Of a stretch of DNA of 64,000 nt, positions 54,028-63,286 are shown piece after piece. Location: the NCBI RefSeq assembly GCF_900101435.1, contig NZ_FMZH01000004.1:374615-438614 (forward strand), written 5' to 3'. The stretch comes from Pedobacter soli. Its GTDB lineage: Bacteria; Bacteroidota; Bacteroidia; Sphingobacteriales; Sphingobacteriaceae. The notes under the pieces were generated by a model, which made no database searches, was not told where the DNA came from, and was given only the letters and a program-made list of their open reading frames with translations. The position numbers and the translations under genes were made by a program. How positions within the stretch are numbered: the first letter of the stretch is position 1; every line of letters starts with the position of its first letter.

Positions 54028-54969
54028 ATGAAGAATTATAAAAAAATTAGCCTTGCATTGCTGGTATTCACTGCGGGTTTTACCGCTTGTACCAAGCAAG
54101 ATGGCATTTATACCGAAAATGGTTCGAGCGGGATTATTGAACTAGCCGATTTGCCTTCGAGAACCAGCTCTACGGCTTACGCTGTAGCCACTAAATCTTT
54201 TGATGCTGCAGCTTCGATTGATTTTCCGGTAACCATAAATTACACTGGTGTAGATGGAGCAGCTGAAGATGTAAACCTGGTTCTAGGTTTTGACGATGCA
54301 GCTGTAGCTACCATGAGCAGTAGTTACACAGTATTGCCTACCACATTGTACACTGTGCCCAGCTATAATGTAACAATCCCAAAAGGATCAAAAACAGCAA
54401 CTTTTCACCTTACGCTAAATACAGCAGCTTTCGATTTTACCAAAACCTACGCACTGGGCATTAAAATTAAATCTGCTTCATCTGGAACCATTAGCAGTAA
54501 TTACGGAACTGGTGTATTTTTAATCGTAGCCAAAAATAAGTACGATGGCGTATATACCGTAACGGCTTCGAGTGCCATGGTTGATAATACCTCAAGTACT
54601 TTAACCGGTTATTACCCGATGACGCAGGAGTTGAGAACCACTGGTGCTACTTCGGTAGTTGAATATGATGGTTATCTGTATGCCAGCAATTATTATCACC
54701 CGATTAAAAGTGGTACATCTACCTCAGCTTATGGAAACTTCGCGCCTATATTTACCATGGATGCCGATGGAAATGTAACTTCAGTAACCAACTATTACGG
54801 ACAGGGAACTAACTCATCTGTTCGGGCGGCAAGGTTAAATCCGGCAGGGGTAAACAAGTTTACCGTTTCGGGCAATACCAAAGTTTTAGAGGTGAGTTAC
54901 ATCATGACGCAGTCTGGTGCCGACAGGACATTCTTTTACGAAAAGTGGACTTATACTAAAGCAAGATAA
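54028..54969 (+). CDS. DUF1735-type surface lipoprotein
   Basis: A 313-residue protein with a lipobox (TAGFTACTKQ, Cys about 21), then an N-terminal beta domain of the DUF1735/BT_3987 type (about 30-165) with 'DFPVTINYTG' and 'TIPKGSKTATFHLTL'. A C-terminal beta-rich part (about 170-313) may bind glycan. It is the third gene of the locus, 22 nt after susD, and ends at a terminator. Such proteins usually help bind polysaccharide. Confidence 0.82.
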   Translation: MKNYKKISLALLVFTAGFTACTKQDGIYTENGSSGIIELADLPSRTSSTAYAVATKSFDAAASIDFPVTINYTGVDGAAEDVNLVLGFDDAAVATMSSSYTVLPTTLYTVPSYNVTIPKGSKTATFHLTLNTAAFDFTKTYALGIKIKSASSGTISSNYGTGVFLIVAKNKYDGVYTVTASSAMVDNTSSTLTGYYPMTQELRTTGATSVVEYDGYLYASNYYHPIKSGTSTSAYGNFAPIFTMDADGNVTSVTNYYGQGTNSSVRAARLNPAGVNKFTVSGNTKVLEVSYIMTQSGADRTFFYEKWTYTKAR

Positions 54970-54989
54970 CAGCTGTTATTGTCATTGGT

Positions 54990-55026
54990 AAAAGGGAGGT
55001 TTCGGTGAGAAATCTCCCTTTTTTTA
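54990..55026 (+). terminator. rho-independent terminator of the SusC/D locus
   Basis: AAAGGGAGGTTTC pairs with GAAATCTCCCTTT (one mismatch), followed by seven Ts. Confidence 0.88.
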
Positions 55027-55405
55027 TCTCAAATTTTAATCTATTTATTAATGTTTAATATGTTGATTAACAAAAATATATAGTTAAAAAATGTTAAATG
55101 AAATGTTAAATTTTCGATCCTGTTTTTTAGTCGATACAAAGCAATTACTCATCGGTACAAGCTTTCAGATTACAGTCATTTTAAGGACATTTGAATCATC
55201 AGAAAAAACAAAAAAGCATTTTAATTGCTTATAGAAGGAAAAGAAAATTACCGCCTGATCTTAAAAAGTAAAGGCGTTTTAATAAAGGTACTTCCTAGTA
55301 AATTTAGGTTAGTTAATGATTAGTTAAAATAGAGATCGTGCTGGATAGCCGATCTCTATTTGTTTACAGTAATTTGCTTTTAGCTTTAGTCTTTTAGCTT
55401 TCTGC
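55027..55405. other. gene-free spacer with one hairpin
   Basis: 379 AT-rich bases. The only clear structure is the stem AGAGATCG (55331-55338) with CGATCTCT (55350-55357), followed on the plus strand by TTTGTTT, on the minus strand by TTTTAAC. It may terminate pdxH on the minus strand. Confidence 0.5.
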
Positions 55406-56056
55406 TTAAGGAGCTAACCTGCTTTTCACCCAGCTACCCTTAAGCTTTTCAAAATTAATCCTATCGTGCAATCTGCTGCTACGACCTTGCCAAAACTCAA
55501 TACGTGTAGGTTTAACCACATAACCACCCCAATGAGCTGGCTTAACAATGGCTTTATCCTGGTTTTTGGCTTTAAAATCGGCGACTTTTTGTTCTAAAAA
55601 AGCCCTGTCGGGGATAACCTGACTTTGCGGAGAAGCAATAGCACCAATCTGGCTTTCTTCAGGCCGGGTATTAAAATAAGCCTCTGAAGTTTCTTTATCC
55701 AGTTTCTCAACCGTACCCTCAATTCTAACCTGTCTTTCCAGTTCAGGCCAGTGAAACACCAGGCAGGCAAAAGGATTTTTCTTCAGTTCTTTTCCTTTCG
55801 CACTCAGGTAATTGGTGTAAAATCTGAAGCCCTGCTCGTCTGCACCTTTTAAAAGCACGATGCGGGCATCAGGCCGACCTGATTTATCGGCAGTGGCCAG
55901 CGTCATTACGTTAGGCTCATATATTTTAGCTTCAACAGCGTGTTCAAACCATTTTTTAAACTGTACAATCGGGTCGTTGTCTACATCCGATTCGTCTAGT
56001 GAAGCGCTTTTGTAATCTTGGCGCAGGTTTTGTAGAAATTCATTTGTAACTTGCAT
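55406..56056 (-). CDS. pdxH: pyridoxamine 5'-phosphate oxidase
   Basis: About 216 residues from the ATG at 56056. The FMN enzyme makes pyridoxal 5'-phosphate from PNP or PMP. Matches include 'RIVLLKGADEQGFRFYTNY' (FMN-binding), 'ACLVFHWPELERQVRIEGTVEKL', and the C-terminal 'RIEFWQGRSSRLHDRI…W…RLAP'. The frame is open to 56113, but a complete -33/-7 promoter lies in between, so those codons are upstream of transcription. The mRNA should be nearly leaderless. It serves the PLP enzymes here (bioA, aminotransferase). Confidence 0.95.
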   Translation of the reverse strand: MQVTNEFLQNLRQDYKSASLDESDVDNDPIVQFKKWFEHAVEAKIYEPNVMTLATADKSGRPDARIVLLKGADEQGFRFYTNYLSAKGKELKKNPFACLVFHWPELERQVRIEGTVEKLDKETSEAYFNTRPEESQIGAIASPQSQVIPDRAFLEQKVADFKAKNQDKAIVKPAHWGGYVVKPTRIEFWQGRSSRLHDRINFEKLKGSWVKSRLAP

Positions 56057-56060
56057 AAAA

Positions 56061-56091
56061 CAAAAATAGGCATCTTTTACGGTGCTACAAA
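56061..56091 (-). promoter_or_regulatory. complete -33/-7 promoter of pdxH
   Basis: Minus-strand -33 TTTG (plus CAAA, 56088-56091), 19-nt spacer and -7 TATTTTTG (plus CAAAAATA, 56061-56068). The -7 box ends 4 nt from the ATG. It fits the Bacteroidota consensus at both elements and spacing. Confidence 0.75.
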
Positions 56092-56102
56092 TGATTATCG
56101 TC

Positions 56103-56666
56103 ATGCTTAACAATATAAAACCGAAAACCGGCCGGCTCCTGATCTCAGAGCCTTTTATGTCAGATCCTAATTTTAAAAGATCAGTTGTACTGTTAACCGA
56201 GCATGGCGAAGAAGGGACGGTGGGCTATATCCTCAATCAGGTAGGGAACTTAATTTTAAATGATGTAATCCAGGATTTATGGCAGGCCGATAACCACATT
56301 TATTTTGGCGGACCGGTAGCGGCCGATACACTCCATTTTATACACCGTTGTTACGATAAGCTGCAAAGCGGCGAACCTATTGGCGATGGCTTGTATTGGG
56401 GTGGTAATTTCGAAACACTTAAAATTCTGATGAATTCTAATGCGATAGATGCAACTGAAATTAAGTTTTTTATGGGCTATTCGGGCTGGGGTGTAGGGCA
56501 GTTAGACCGGGAAATTGAAGAGAACGCCTGGATGGTAAGCGATATTCCGAATACAGACCTGATTTTTGGTAATGACGATGAAAAACTCTGGCGCGATGTG
56601 ATTGTGCATTTAGGGCCAAAATTTGCCCATGTAAGCAATTTTCCGATTGATCCGAATTTAAATTAG
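56103..56666 (+). CDS. YqgE/AlgH family protein
   Basis: About 187 residues from the ATG at 56103 (MLNNIKPKTGRLLISEPF), the family start. The pattern 'GRLLISEPFMSDPNFKRSVVLLTEHGEEGTVGYILN', 'YFGGPV', 'FMGYSGWGVGQLDREI' and 'ENAWMV' is typical of YqgE/AlgH, a widely conserved small cytosolic family of unknown biochemistry. It is divergent from pdxH with a 46-bp gap. Confidence 0.92.
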   Translation: MLNNIKPKTGRLLISEPFMSDPNFKRSVVLLTEHGEEGTVGYILNQVGNLILNDVIQDLWQADNHIYFGGPVAADTLHFIHRCYDKLQSGEPIGDGLYWGGNFETLKILMNSNAIDATEIKFFMGYSGWGVGQLDREIEENAWMVSDIPNTDLIFGNDDEKLWRDVIVHLGPKFAHVSNFPIDPNLN

Positions 56667-56743
56667 TCAGTTAGCAGTTTGCACTTGACAATAGCTAAAT
56701 TCAAAATAAGGCTAAAGTATTAATTTTAGTTTCTTTTTAAGCT

Positions 56744-56813
56744 TGTCACGTTGAGCCTGTCGAAACGCCTCACTTTGTATTTAAGTAGGTCCTTCGACAA
56801 GCTCAGGATGACA
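56744..56813. repeat. long hairpin repeat
   Basis: TGTCACGTTGAGCCTGTCGA (56744-56763) pairs imperfectly with TCGACAAGCTCAGGATGACA (56794-56813) across a 30-bp loop. It is a typical dispersed palindrome between convergent yqgE and purE. Confidence 0.75.
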
Positions 56814-56878
56814 ATCTTTATTTATGATTCAGCCTGTTATATTTTATCATAAACGACCTTCCGACTCAGGACTAAAGA

Positions 56879-57379
56879 CTACATTGTAGCAGCACTTTCC
56901 TCAACCTTTTTTCTCAAATCATCTTTGTAAGCCTGCATTTTAACCGTTAAAGATTCATCGGCTGTTGCCAGAATCTGAGCGGCTAGTAAACCAGCATTTT
57001 TAGCTGCATTTAAAGCAACTGTAGCTACCGGAATACCGTTTGGCATTTGCAGGATAGACAAAATACTGTCCCAACCATCAATAGAGTTCGATGATTTAAC
57101 CGGCACACCAATAACCGGAAGCGTAGTGATTGAAGCCACCATACCAGGTAAATGTGCAGCACCACCAGCACCGGCAATAATTACCTTTAAGCCTCTGCCT
57201 TGTGCTTCTTTGGCATAGTTAAACATGCGTTCAGGGGTTCTGTGCGCCGAAACCACCGTAATTTCGTAACTGATTCCAAATTCTTTAAGTACATCTGCAG
57301 CGTCTTGCATAACCGGTAAATCCGATTTGCTACCCATTATTATGCCGACACTGAAGTTTGATGAATTTGTATTGCTCAT
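56879..57379 (-). CDS. purE: 5-(carboxyamino)imidazole ribonucleotide mutase
   Basis: A 166-residue PurE of the class I type, which moves the carboxyl group of N5-CAIR to CAIR in purine synthesis. '[14 protein letters not shown]' at residues 13-26, '[12 protein letters not shown]', '[14 protein letters not shown]' and 'GVPVKSS' are diagnostic. It follows purK by 29 nt on the same strand, forming the purKE operon. Confidence 0.96.
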   Translation of the reverse strand: MSNTNSSNFSVGIIMGSKSDLPVMQDAADVLKEFGISYEITVVSAHRTPERMFNYAKEAQGRGLKVIIAGAGGAAHLPGMVASITTLPVIGVPVKSSNSIDGWDSILSILQMPNGIPVATVALNAAKNAGLLAAQILATADESLTVKMQAYKDDLRKKVEESAATM

Positions 57380-57408
57380 GATATATTTTTTAAATTTTAT
57401 GGTAAGGG

Positions 57409-58548
57409 TTATGCAATCACACGTAATGTTTTTTGTACAAAACGGGCTTTTTCTATCGCTTTGTCTCTGTCGATATCGACAATGGTAGCGTGGCCCATTT
57501 TACGGAAAGGTTTGGTGTATTTCTTGCCATATAAGTGTACATACACACCATCAATGGCTAATATTTTTTCTAAATTTTCGTATTTGGCTACGCCTTCATA
57601 GCCTTTTTCGCCCAAAAGGTTAATCATAATTGCATTGGTTATGCTGCTGGTATCGCCCAATGGCAGGTTGTAAATGGAGCGTAAATGTTGCTCAAACTGC
57701 GAAACGTAATTGCCTTCAATGGTTTGGTGACCGCTGTTGTGTGGGCGCGGAGCCACTTCATTCACCAATAATTCACCATCCTTACACACAAACATTTCTA
57801 CCGCTAAAATACCCGTAATATTCATCGCCGAAGCTACATTTTTGGCAATGTTTTCTGCTTTTTGCTGTAAGCTTTCGGCAAAGGTTGAAGGCGAAATCAA
57901 GAACTCAACCAGGTTAGCTTCCGGGTTAAACTCCATTTCCACCATCGGAAAAGTTTTCATATCACCGTTGGCATTGCGGGCCACAATTACGGCTACCTCT
58001 TTTTCAAAATCAACCAGTTTTTCGATAATACAAGGCGCATCAAAAGCTTTATCTAAATCAGCCGCACTGTTTATTTTCATTACGCCTTTCCCGTCGTAAC
58101 CATCTTTTCTCAGCTTTAAGATGTATGGGAACTGAAACTGGCTGTTCTCCATATCTTCTTTCGTATTAACAATCTGAAAGGGCGAAGTAGGAATATCGTT
58201 TTCTTTAAAAAACTGTTTTTGTACGCCTTTATCCTGTATTAAGCGGATTACCCGCGATTGTGGAAATACTTTTTTACCTTCTTTTTCCAGTTGCTCCAAT
58301 GCATCGATATTTACTTTTTCAATTTCGATGGTAATGATATCTGCTTTTTTACCGAAGTTATAAACGGTATCAAAATCGGTAATAGAACCGTTTTCGAAGT
58401 AATTTGCAATGTGTTTACAGGGCGCATCTGGATCAGGATCTAAAACCAATGAAGTAACATTGTAATTGATGGCTTGCTGGATGAGCATCCTGCCCAATTG
58501 TCCACCACCTAAAATACCTAATTTTAATTCGCTTATCTGTTTTGCCAT
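57409..58548 (-). CDS. purK: 5-(carboxyamino)imidazole ribonucleotide synthase
   Basis: A 379-residue ATP-grasp enzyme converting AIR, ATP and bicarbonate to N5-CAIR. The N-terminal '[17 protein letters not shown]' (residues 10-26), '[15 protein letters not shown]', '[17 protein letters not shown]' and '[18 protein letters not shown]' are typical of PurK. It precedes purE on the same strand. Its promoter faces that of the flavoprotein gene in a 53-bp gap. Confidence 0.96.
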   Translation of the reverse strand: MAKQISELKLGILGGGQLGRMLIQQAINYNVTSLVLDPDPDAPCKHIANYFENGSITDFDTVYNFGKKADIITIEIEKVNIDALEQLEKEGKKVFPQSRVIRLIQDKGVQKQFFKENDIPTSPFQIVNTKEDMENSQFQFPYILKLRKDGYDGKGVMKINSAADLDKAFDAPCIIEKLVDFEKEVAVIVARNANGDMKTFPMVEMEFNPEANLVEFLISPSTFAESLQQKAENIAKNVASAMNITGILAVEMFVCKDGELLVNEVAPRPHNSGHQTIEGNYVSQFEQHLRSIYNLPLGDTSSITNAIMINLLGEKGYEGVAKYENLEKILAIDGVYVHLYGKKYTKPFRKMGHATIVDIDRDKAIEKARFVQKTLRVIA

Positions 58549-58567
58549 GAGGGGTTGAAAATTATGC

Positions 58568-58585
58568 TAATTTTGCACAAAAGTA
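58568..58585. promoter_or_regulatory. overlapping divergent -7 boxes for purK and the flavoprotein
   Basis: Plus-strand TAATTTTG (58568-58575) and minus-strand TACTTTTG (plus CAAAAGTA, 58578-58585) point toward each other with only two bases between. Either RNA polymerase would block the other. Confidence 0.55.
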
Positions 58586-58601
58586 ACAATATTTAGATTT
58601 A

Positions 58602-59795
58602 TTGATGGATGCAGATGCGATAATTATTGGCGCGGGTGCCTGCGGATTGATGTGTGCGGTACAAGCGGGCTATTTGGGTAAGCAGGTAATTGTACTCGAA
58701 AAAAGCGATAAACCGGGTGCCAAAATCTTAATTTCGGGTGGTGGCCGTTGCAATTACACTAACCAATTCGCATCAGCTGAGCAGTTTATCTCGGCCAATC
58801 CGCATTTCGTAAAATCGGCTTTTACCCAGTGGACGGTAGAAGATACCATCAGTTTCTTTGAAACTTACGGCATTCAAGGAAAGGAAAAAACTTTAGGCCA
58901 GTTATTCCCTGATGATAAAAATGCCAAAGATGTGGTTGCGGTTTTTACCTCAATTTGCGAAGACTTTGGTCAGGAAATCAGGTGTAATGCTGCGGTTAAC
59001 AATATCGAAATCTTTGACGATTACTTTAAAGTGAGCTACGAAAAGAATGGTAAAACGGTGGTATTAACTACAGAAAAACTGGTAATTGCCAGCGGCGGAC
59101 TACCCATACCTAAAATGGGCGCCACTGATTTTGCCTTACGTTTTGCCAGAAAAAACGGACTTAATATCATAGAAACCGCGCCAGCTCTGGTGCCATTAAC
59201 CATTACGGGAAAAGACGAAGAGTGGTTTGCGCAGCTTTCGGGCAATTCAGTTTTCTGCGAAGTGAGCAATGATGAAATCGCTTTCGAAGAAAATATTCTG
59301 TTTACACACTGGGGACTAAGTGGCCCGGCCATTTTGCAAATTTCATCTTTCTGGAGGCGGGGCGAAACGATTAACATCAATTTATTGCCAAACCATGATG
59401 TACTTGCATTATTGGAAGAGGAACGTAAAACCAATGGAAAAACTTTGTTATCTACCTTGCTACACCGCTTTTATACCAGAAAGTTTACTGATGCATTAGG
59501 TAAATTTTTACCTTTAACAAAACCTGTAGCTGCTTTAACCAAGGCCGAACTCGATTTAATTGCAGCAACCATTCACCACTTTAAAGTTAAGCCAGCAGGG
59601 GATAAAGGTTATGACAAAGCCGAGGTTATGCGTGGTGGGATTGACACCAGCGAAATCTCTTCTAAAACCCTAGAATGTAAAAAGATACCCAATCTGTTTT
59701 TCGGTGGGGAATGTATGGACGTTACCGGCTGGCTGGGTGGTTACAATTTTCAATGGGCATGGGCCAGTGGTTTTGTGATTGCGCAGAATTTGTAA
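58602..59795 (+). CDS. NAD(P)/FAD-dependent oxidoreductase, BaiN/HI0933 type
   Basis: A 397-residue flavoprotein. The FAD dinucleotide motif is IIGAGACGLMCAVQAGYLG at the start, then KPGAKILISGGGRCNYTN, LVIASGGLPIPKMGATDFAL, and the ending GWLGGYNFQWAWASGFV. All match the HI0933/BaiN family of putative reductases. Its substrate is unknown. It is divergent from purK with an overlapping promoter arrangement. Confidence 0.92.
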   Translation: MMDADAIIIGAGACGLMCAVQAGYLGKQVIVLEKSDKPGAKILISGGGRCNYTNQFASAEQFISANPHFVKSAFTQWTVEDTISFFETYGIQGKEKTLGQLFPDDKNAKDVVAVFTSICEDFGQEIRCNAAVNNIEIFDDYFKVSYEKNGKTVVLTTEKLVIASGGLPIPKMGATDFALRFARKNGLNIIETAPALVPLTITGKDEEWFAQLSGNSVFCEVSNDEIAFEENILFTHWGLSGPAILQISSFWRRGETININLLPNHDVLALLEEERKTNGKTLLSTLLHRFYTRKFTDALGKFLPLTKPVAALTKAELDLIAATIHHFKVKPAGDKGYDKAEVMRGGIDTSEISSKTLECKKIPNLFFGGECMDVTGWLGGYNFQWAWASGFVIAQNL

Positions 59796-59802
59796 TTCAA
59801 AC

Positions 59803-60519
59803 CTACAAATAAACATTCGGCATAATCTCCCAGGCCCAGGGCTTTTTAAAAGTTTTAAAGGTTCTTAGCTGGCTGAAGTATAAAACTTCGCTGGTTTTGC
59901 GGTTGGCAATATCGCGTCGGTGCAAATTACCTACAGTAGTAAATAACTGGCGGCTACTGAAATCGTAAATCCTTTCGGTCATATCGCCCGTATTCTGATT
60001 AAAATAAAGGTTGATGGCACTGGTCAAAAACCAATCTTTGTTTTGGAATTTAAAAGTATAACCCAGTTCCCAGCGCCATTCGCTGCCACCCTTAAACCGT
60101 AAAAACAGTTGCTGGTCTTTAATGGCCATTTGCTGTAAAGGATCGCCAACTTTACCACCTTCTTCCGATCGTAATATAAAGTCGTTGTTTTGAGCCGAAA
60201 GGTTAAAAACGCCGTTAGCTTTATCTCTGAAATAAATGGCTAAGATGCGGGGTTTCTGTGTTTCCTTAATAATATCCGAATGATTATCGCCATAAGTTCT
60301 GGTTTCGTCTGTTACCTGATTGGATTCGAAAACCAGCGCTAAATCATCAGTAGCATCATTGTTTAAGTCGCCGGTGGCACTTTCAATGAGCGTCCAGTTT
60401 GGGGGAGTAAGGGCAGCCACAGAAACTCCCTGTGCCTTAACCTTTGGAAAAAGAAAAGTTTTTTGAGCAAATGTGGTTTGAACAAAGAGCAGTATCAAAA
60501 GCAGGGGCAAAAATCTCAT
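59803..60519 (-). CDS. hypothetical exported protein with an FG-GAP-like segment
   Basis: A 238-residue protein with a clear signal peptide (LLLILLFVQTTFAQ, cleavage about residue 19). One segment, DLNNDATDDLALVF, resembles an FG-GAP/VCBS beta-propeller repeat, and the rest is beta-rich (LRFKGGSEWRWELGYTFKFQ). The protein carries only one or two such repeats, so a full propeller is not indicated. It converges with the flavoprotein gene, 7 nt apart. Function unknown. Confidence 0.7.
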   Translation of the reverse strand: MRFLPLLLILLFVQTTFAQKTFLFPKVKAQGVSVAALTPPNWTLIESATGDLNNDATDDLALVFESNQVTDETRTYGDNHSDIIKETQKPRILAIYFRDKANGVFNLSAQNNDFILRSEEGGKVGDPLQQMAIKDQQLFLRFKGGSEWRWELGYTFKFQNKDWFLTSAINLYFNQNTGDMTERIYDFSSRQLFTTVGNLHRRDIANRKTSEVLYFSQLRTFKTFKKPWAWEIMPNVYL

Positions 60520-60678
60520 GTAGCAAAAGGCGTTGATGTTAGTTATAAAACGCCTGAATTGGGTTTTTAGTTTAATTGAATCATATTCTGTTGCTCTTGC
60601 TGAATTTACTTTCTAAGTATAAATAGTATTTTCATTGTTTTGGAACTATTATGTAGACTGTGTTTTTTCCATGGATAG

Positions 60679-60711
60679 ACCCTGATCCCGATTTAATAAT
60701 CGGGACAGGGT
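60679..60711. repeat. GC-rich hairpin repeat
   Basis: ACCCTGATCCCGAT pairs with ATCGGGACAGGGT (one bulge) around TTAATA. It lies in the 240-bp spacer ahead of the radical SAM gene and may be a dispersed palindrome. The rest of the spacer shows only the promoter at 60735. Confidence 0.7.
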
Positions 60712-60734
60712 GACGACTCTATTAAAAAATCCCT

Positions 60735-60742
60735 TACTTTTG
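60735..60742 (+). promoter_or_regulatory. -7 promoter box of the radical SAM gene
   Basis: TACTTTTG matches TAnnTTTG and ends 19 nt before the TTG start codon. Confidence 0.5.
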
Positions 60743-60761
60743 CATTTTAATCCTTTCTCTC

Positions 60762-62963
60762 TTGAAAACAGAACTTTTTGTTGTTACGCCGCCTTTTACC
60801 CAACTGAATACTCCTTATCCAGCCACAGCGTATATCAAAGGGTTTTTGAATACCAAAAATATTAGTTCAACACAGGCCGATTTAGGTATCGAAGTGATTT
60901 TGAAACTGTTCTCAAAAAAGGGATTACAAGATTTATTCAGCTATGCTGATGAATCTAAAAGTGCCAAAAGCGACAATTCCAAACGCATTTTGGCTTTGCA
61001 AGACGAGTACTTAAAAACAATTGATGCGGTAATCGCTTTTTTGCAGGGGAAAAACCCAACGCTGGCGCTGCAAATTTGTGGTGATGATTTTCTGCCTCAG
61101 GCCTCACGTTTTTCTCAACTGGAAGAGCTAGACTGGGCTTTTGGTGCCATGGGTACACAAGATAAGGCCAAGCACCTGGCCACCTTATATCTCGAAGATA
61201 TATCTGATTATATTGTAGAATGTGTTGACGGAAATTTTGGCTTTAGCCGTTACGCTGAGCGTTTAGGCAGAAGTGCCAATTCTTTCGATGAGCTATATGC
61301 GGCTTTAGCTGAGGCACCAACTTATATCGATCAGATCCTAATTTCGGTACTAAAAGAGAAAATTGAAGCTATTCAACCTAAATTATTCCTGATTTCGGTT
61401 CCTTTTCCTGGTAATTTATACAGTGCTTTCCGTTGTGCGCAGTGGGTTAAAGCCAATCATCCGGAAATTAAAATTTCGATGGGTGGTGGTTTTCCCAATA
61501 CCGAGCTCAGATCTTTATCAGATGCACGTGTATTTGAGTTTTTCGACTATATTACTTTAGATGATGGCGAGCTGCCTATCGAACTGCTTTACCACAATAT
61601 TACACATCCAGTGCCTGCTGAAGCACATTTTTATAAAAGAACCTTCCTATTGGAAGATAGTAAAGTGGTTTACCGAAACGATGCTTTCAGAAACGATTAC
61701 AAGCAGGCTGATGTGGGTACTCCTGATTATAGTGATTTGCTGCTCGATCAGTACATTTCGGTAATTGAGATTGTAAACCCCATGCACCGCATGTGGAGCG
61801 ATGGCCGCTGGAACAAGCTAACCATGGCGCATGGCTGCTATTGGGGTAAATGTACTTTTTGCGACATTTCTTTAGATTATATTAAAGTTTACGAACCTGT
61901 AGCTGCAAAACTGATTGTTGACAGGATAGAAGATCTTTATCAGAAAACTGGTCAGAATGGTTTCCATTTTGTAGATGAGGCTGCTCCACCTGCCTTAATG
62001 CGAGAGGTAGCCCTGGAAATTATCAGAAGAAAACTTGCCGTAACCTGGTGGACGAATATCCGTTTCGAAAAAAGCTTTACGCGCGATTTATGCCTGCTTT
62101 TAAAGGCTTCGGGTTGTATTGCTGTTTCAGGTGGGTTGGAGGTAGCCTCAGATCGTTTGTTAAAACTCATTGATAAAGGGGTAACCGTAGAGCAGGTAGC
62201 GCGGGTAACCCGCAATTTTACCGAAGCTGGAATTATGGTACATGCTTATTTAATGTACGGATACCCAACACAAACCGTGCAGGAAACGGTTGATAGTCTG
62301 GAGATGGTTCGCCAGCTCTTTGAGGCAGGTGTATTGCAATCGGGTTTCTGGCACCAGTTTGCCATGACGGCCCATAGTCCGGTTGGCATGTACCCCGAGA
62401 AGTTTGGTGTGGTAAAAGAAACGGAAGCAATTGGAACTTTTGCCAATAACGACATTAATTACATCGATAAAACGGGTATTGATCATAACAAATTCAGTTT
62501 CGGATTAAAGAAATCGTTGTTCAATTTTATGCATGGCATCTGTTTTGATTACGAGCTGCAGGATTGGTTCGATTTTAAAATCCCAAGAACCAAAATTCAG
62601 GCTGATTTTATTGAAACGGCCTTAAACGATGATCAGCATTTTAATACCAAACCTACAGCTAAAGTGGTTTGGATTGGGGGAAAGCCAGAAGTTGATTACT
62701 TTACCAAATCGAAAAAGGGAAATACCTGGGAGCTGGCCTCGCTAACTTTTCACGATAAAAAGGAAACTTTTACGATACAAACCAATAAAACAGAAGGCGA
62801 GTGGTTGAGGAATATCTTAACGCAATTGGCGATTGCAAATGAGCGGGTTTATACTTTTCAGGAGATTAAAGCTGATTTTGAGCGTGAGATGGATAACTTC
62901 GAGCTTTTTTGGTACTCGAAACCCATTAATACTTTAAGAACCTACGGTTTACTGGTTTTATAA
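60762..62963 (+). CDS. radical SAM protein with B12-binding-like N-terminal domain
   Basis: A 733-residue protein from the TTG at 60762. The N-terminal part (about 1-330) is Rossmann-like, with LFLISVPFPGNLYSAFRCA and GGGFPNTEL typical of B12-binding/radical SAM proteins. The radical SAM core (about 345-560) has cysteines C359, C364 and C367 (CYWGKCTFC), a CX4CX2C spacing instead of the usual CX3CX2C. 'ISGGLEVASDRL' (CAVSGGLEVASDRLLKL) and 'HAYLMYGYPTQT' are further core motifs. The substrate is unknown, and there is no neighbouring partner gene. Confidence 0.85.
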   Translation: MKTELFVVTPPFTQLNTPYPATAYIKGFLNTKNISSTQADLGIEVILKLFSKKGLQDLFSYADESKSAKSDNSKRILALQDEYLKTIDAVIAFLQGKNPTLALQICGDDFLPQASRFSQLEELDWAFGAMGTQDKAKHLATLYLEDISDYIVECVDGNFGFSRYAERLGRSANSFDELYAALAEAPTYIDQILISVLKEKIEAIQPKLFLISVPFPGNLYSAFRCAQWVKANHPEIKISMGGGFPNTELRSLSDARVFEFFDYITLDDGELPIELLYHNITHPVPAEAHFYKRTFLLEDSKVVYRNDAFRNDYKQADVGTPDYSDLLLDQYISVIEIVNPMHRMWSDGRWNKLTMAHGCYWGKCTFCDISLDYIKVYEPVAAKLIVDRIEDLYQKTGQNGFHFVDEAAPPALMREVALEIIRRKLAVTWWTNIRFEKSFTRDLCLLLKASGCIAVSGGLEVASDRLLKLIDKGVTVEQVARVTRNFTEAGIMVHAYLMYGYPTQTVQETVDSLEMVRQLFEAGVLQSGFWHQFAMTAHSPVGMYPEKFGVVKETEAIGTFANNDINYIDKTGIDHNKFSFGLKKSLFNFMHGICFDYELQDWFDFKIPRTKIQADFIETALNDDQHFNTKPTAKVVWIGGKPEVDYFTKSKKGNTWELASLTFHDKKETFTIQTNKTEGEWLRNILTQLAIANERVYTFQEIKADFEREMDNFELFWYSKPINTLRTYGLLVL

Positions 62964-63021
62964 GATTGCAGTTGCTTAAGAGCAACTGCAATGAAAGGTT
63001 TAAGGATTTTTAACGACATTA

Positions 63022-63285
63022 CTACATCTTCAATTTAAAATGCGTTAAGAAATAAATGATGCAGATAACGATGATGGAGTTTAAAATCACCAACAACCAC
63101 GAAATAACCGATTTCCGGTCTTTCATTAAGGCAATAAACGAACAGGCATAAGCCATAATCATTAAGGCCAGAAACAGGTTTACCGTCGAAATTCCCAATA
63201 AACTGTAACCGTCGTAACTAAATACCAGGCAGCCTAAAATCAGGAAAATGGTCGAGGCAATATTGTAAACTTTATTCGGTTTCAT
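63022..63285 (-). CDS. small membrane protein
   Basis: An 87-residue protein with about three hydrophobic helices (residues ~8-26, 28-52, 60-82) and charged ends (MKPNKVYN, HFKLKM). I recognise no family. It directly follows the cyclase-family gene on the same strand with one base between, so the two are probably co-transcribed. Confidence 0.7.
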   Translation of the reverse strand: MKPNKVYNIASTIFLILGCLVFSYDGYSLLGISTVNLFLALMIMAYACSFIALMKDRKSVISWLLVILNSIIVICIIYFLTHFKLKM

Positions 63286-63286
63286 C

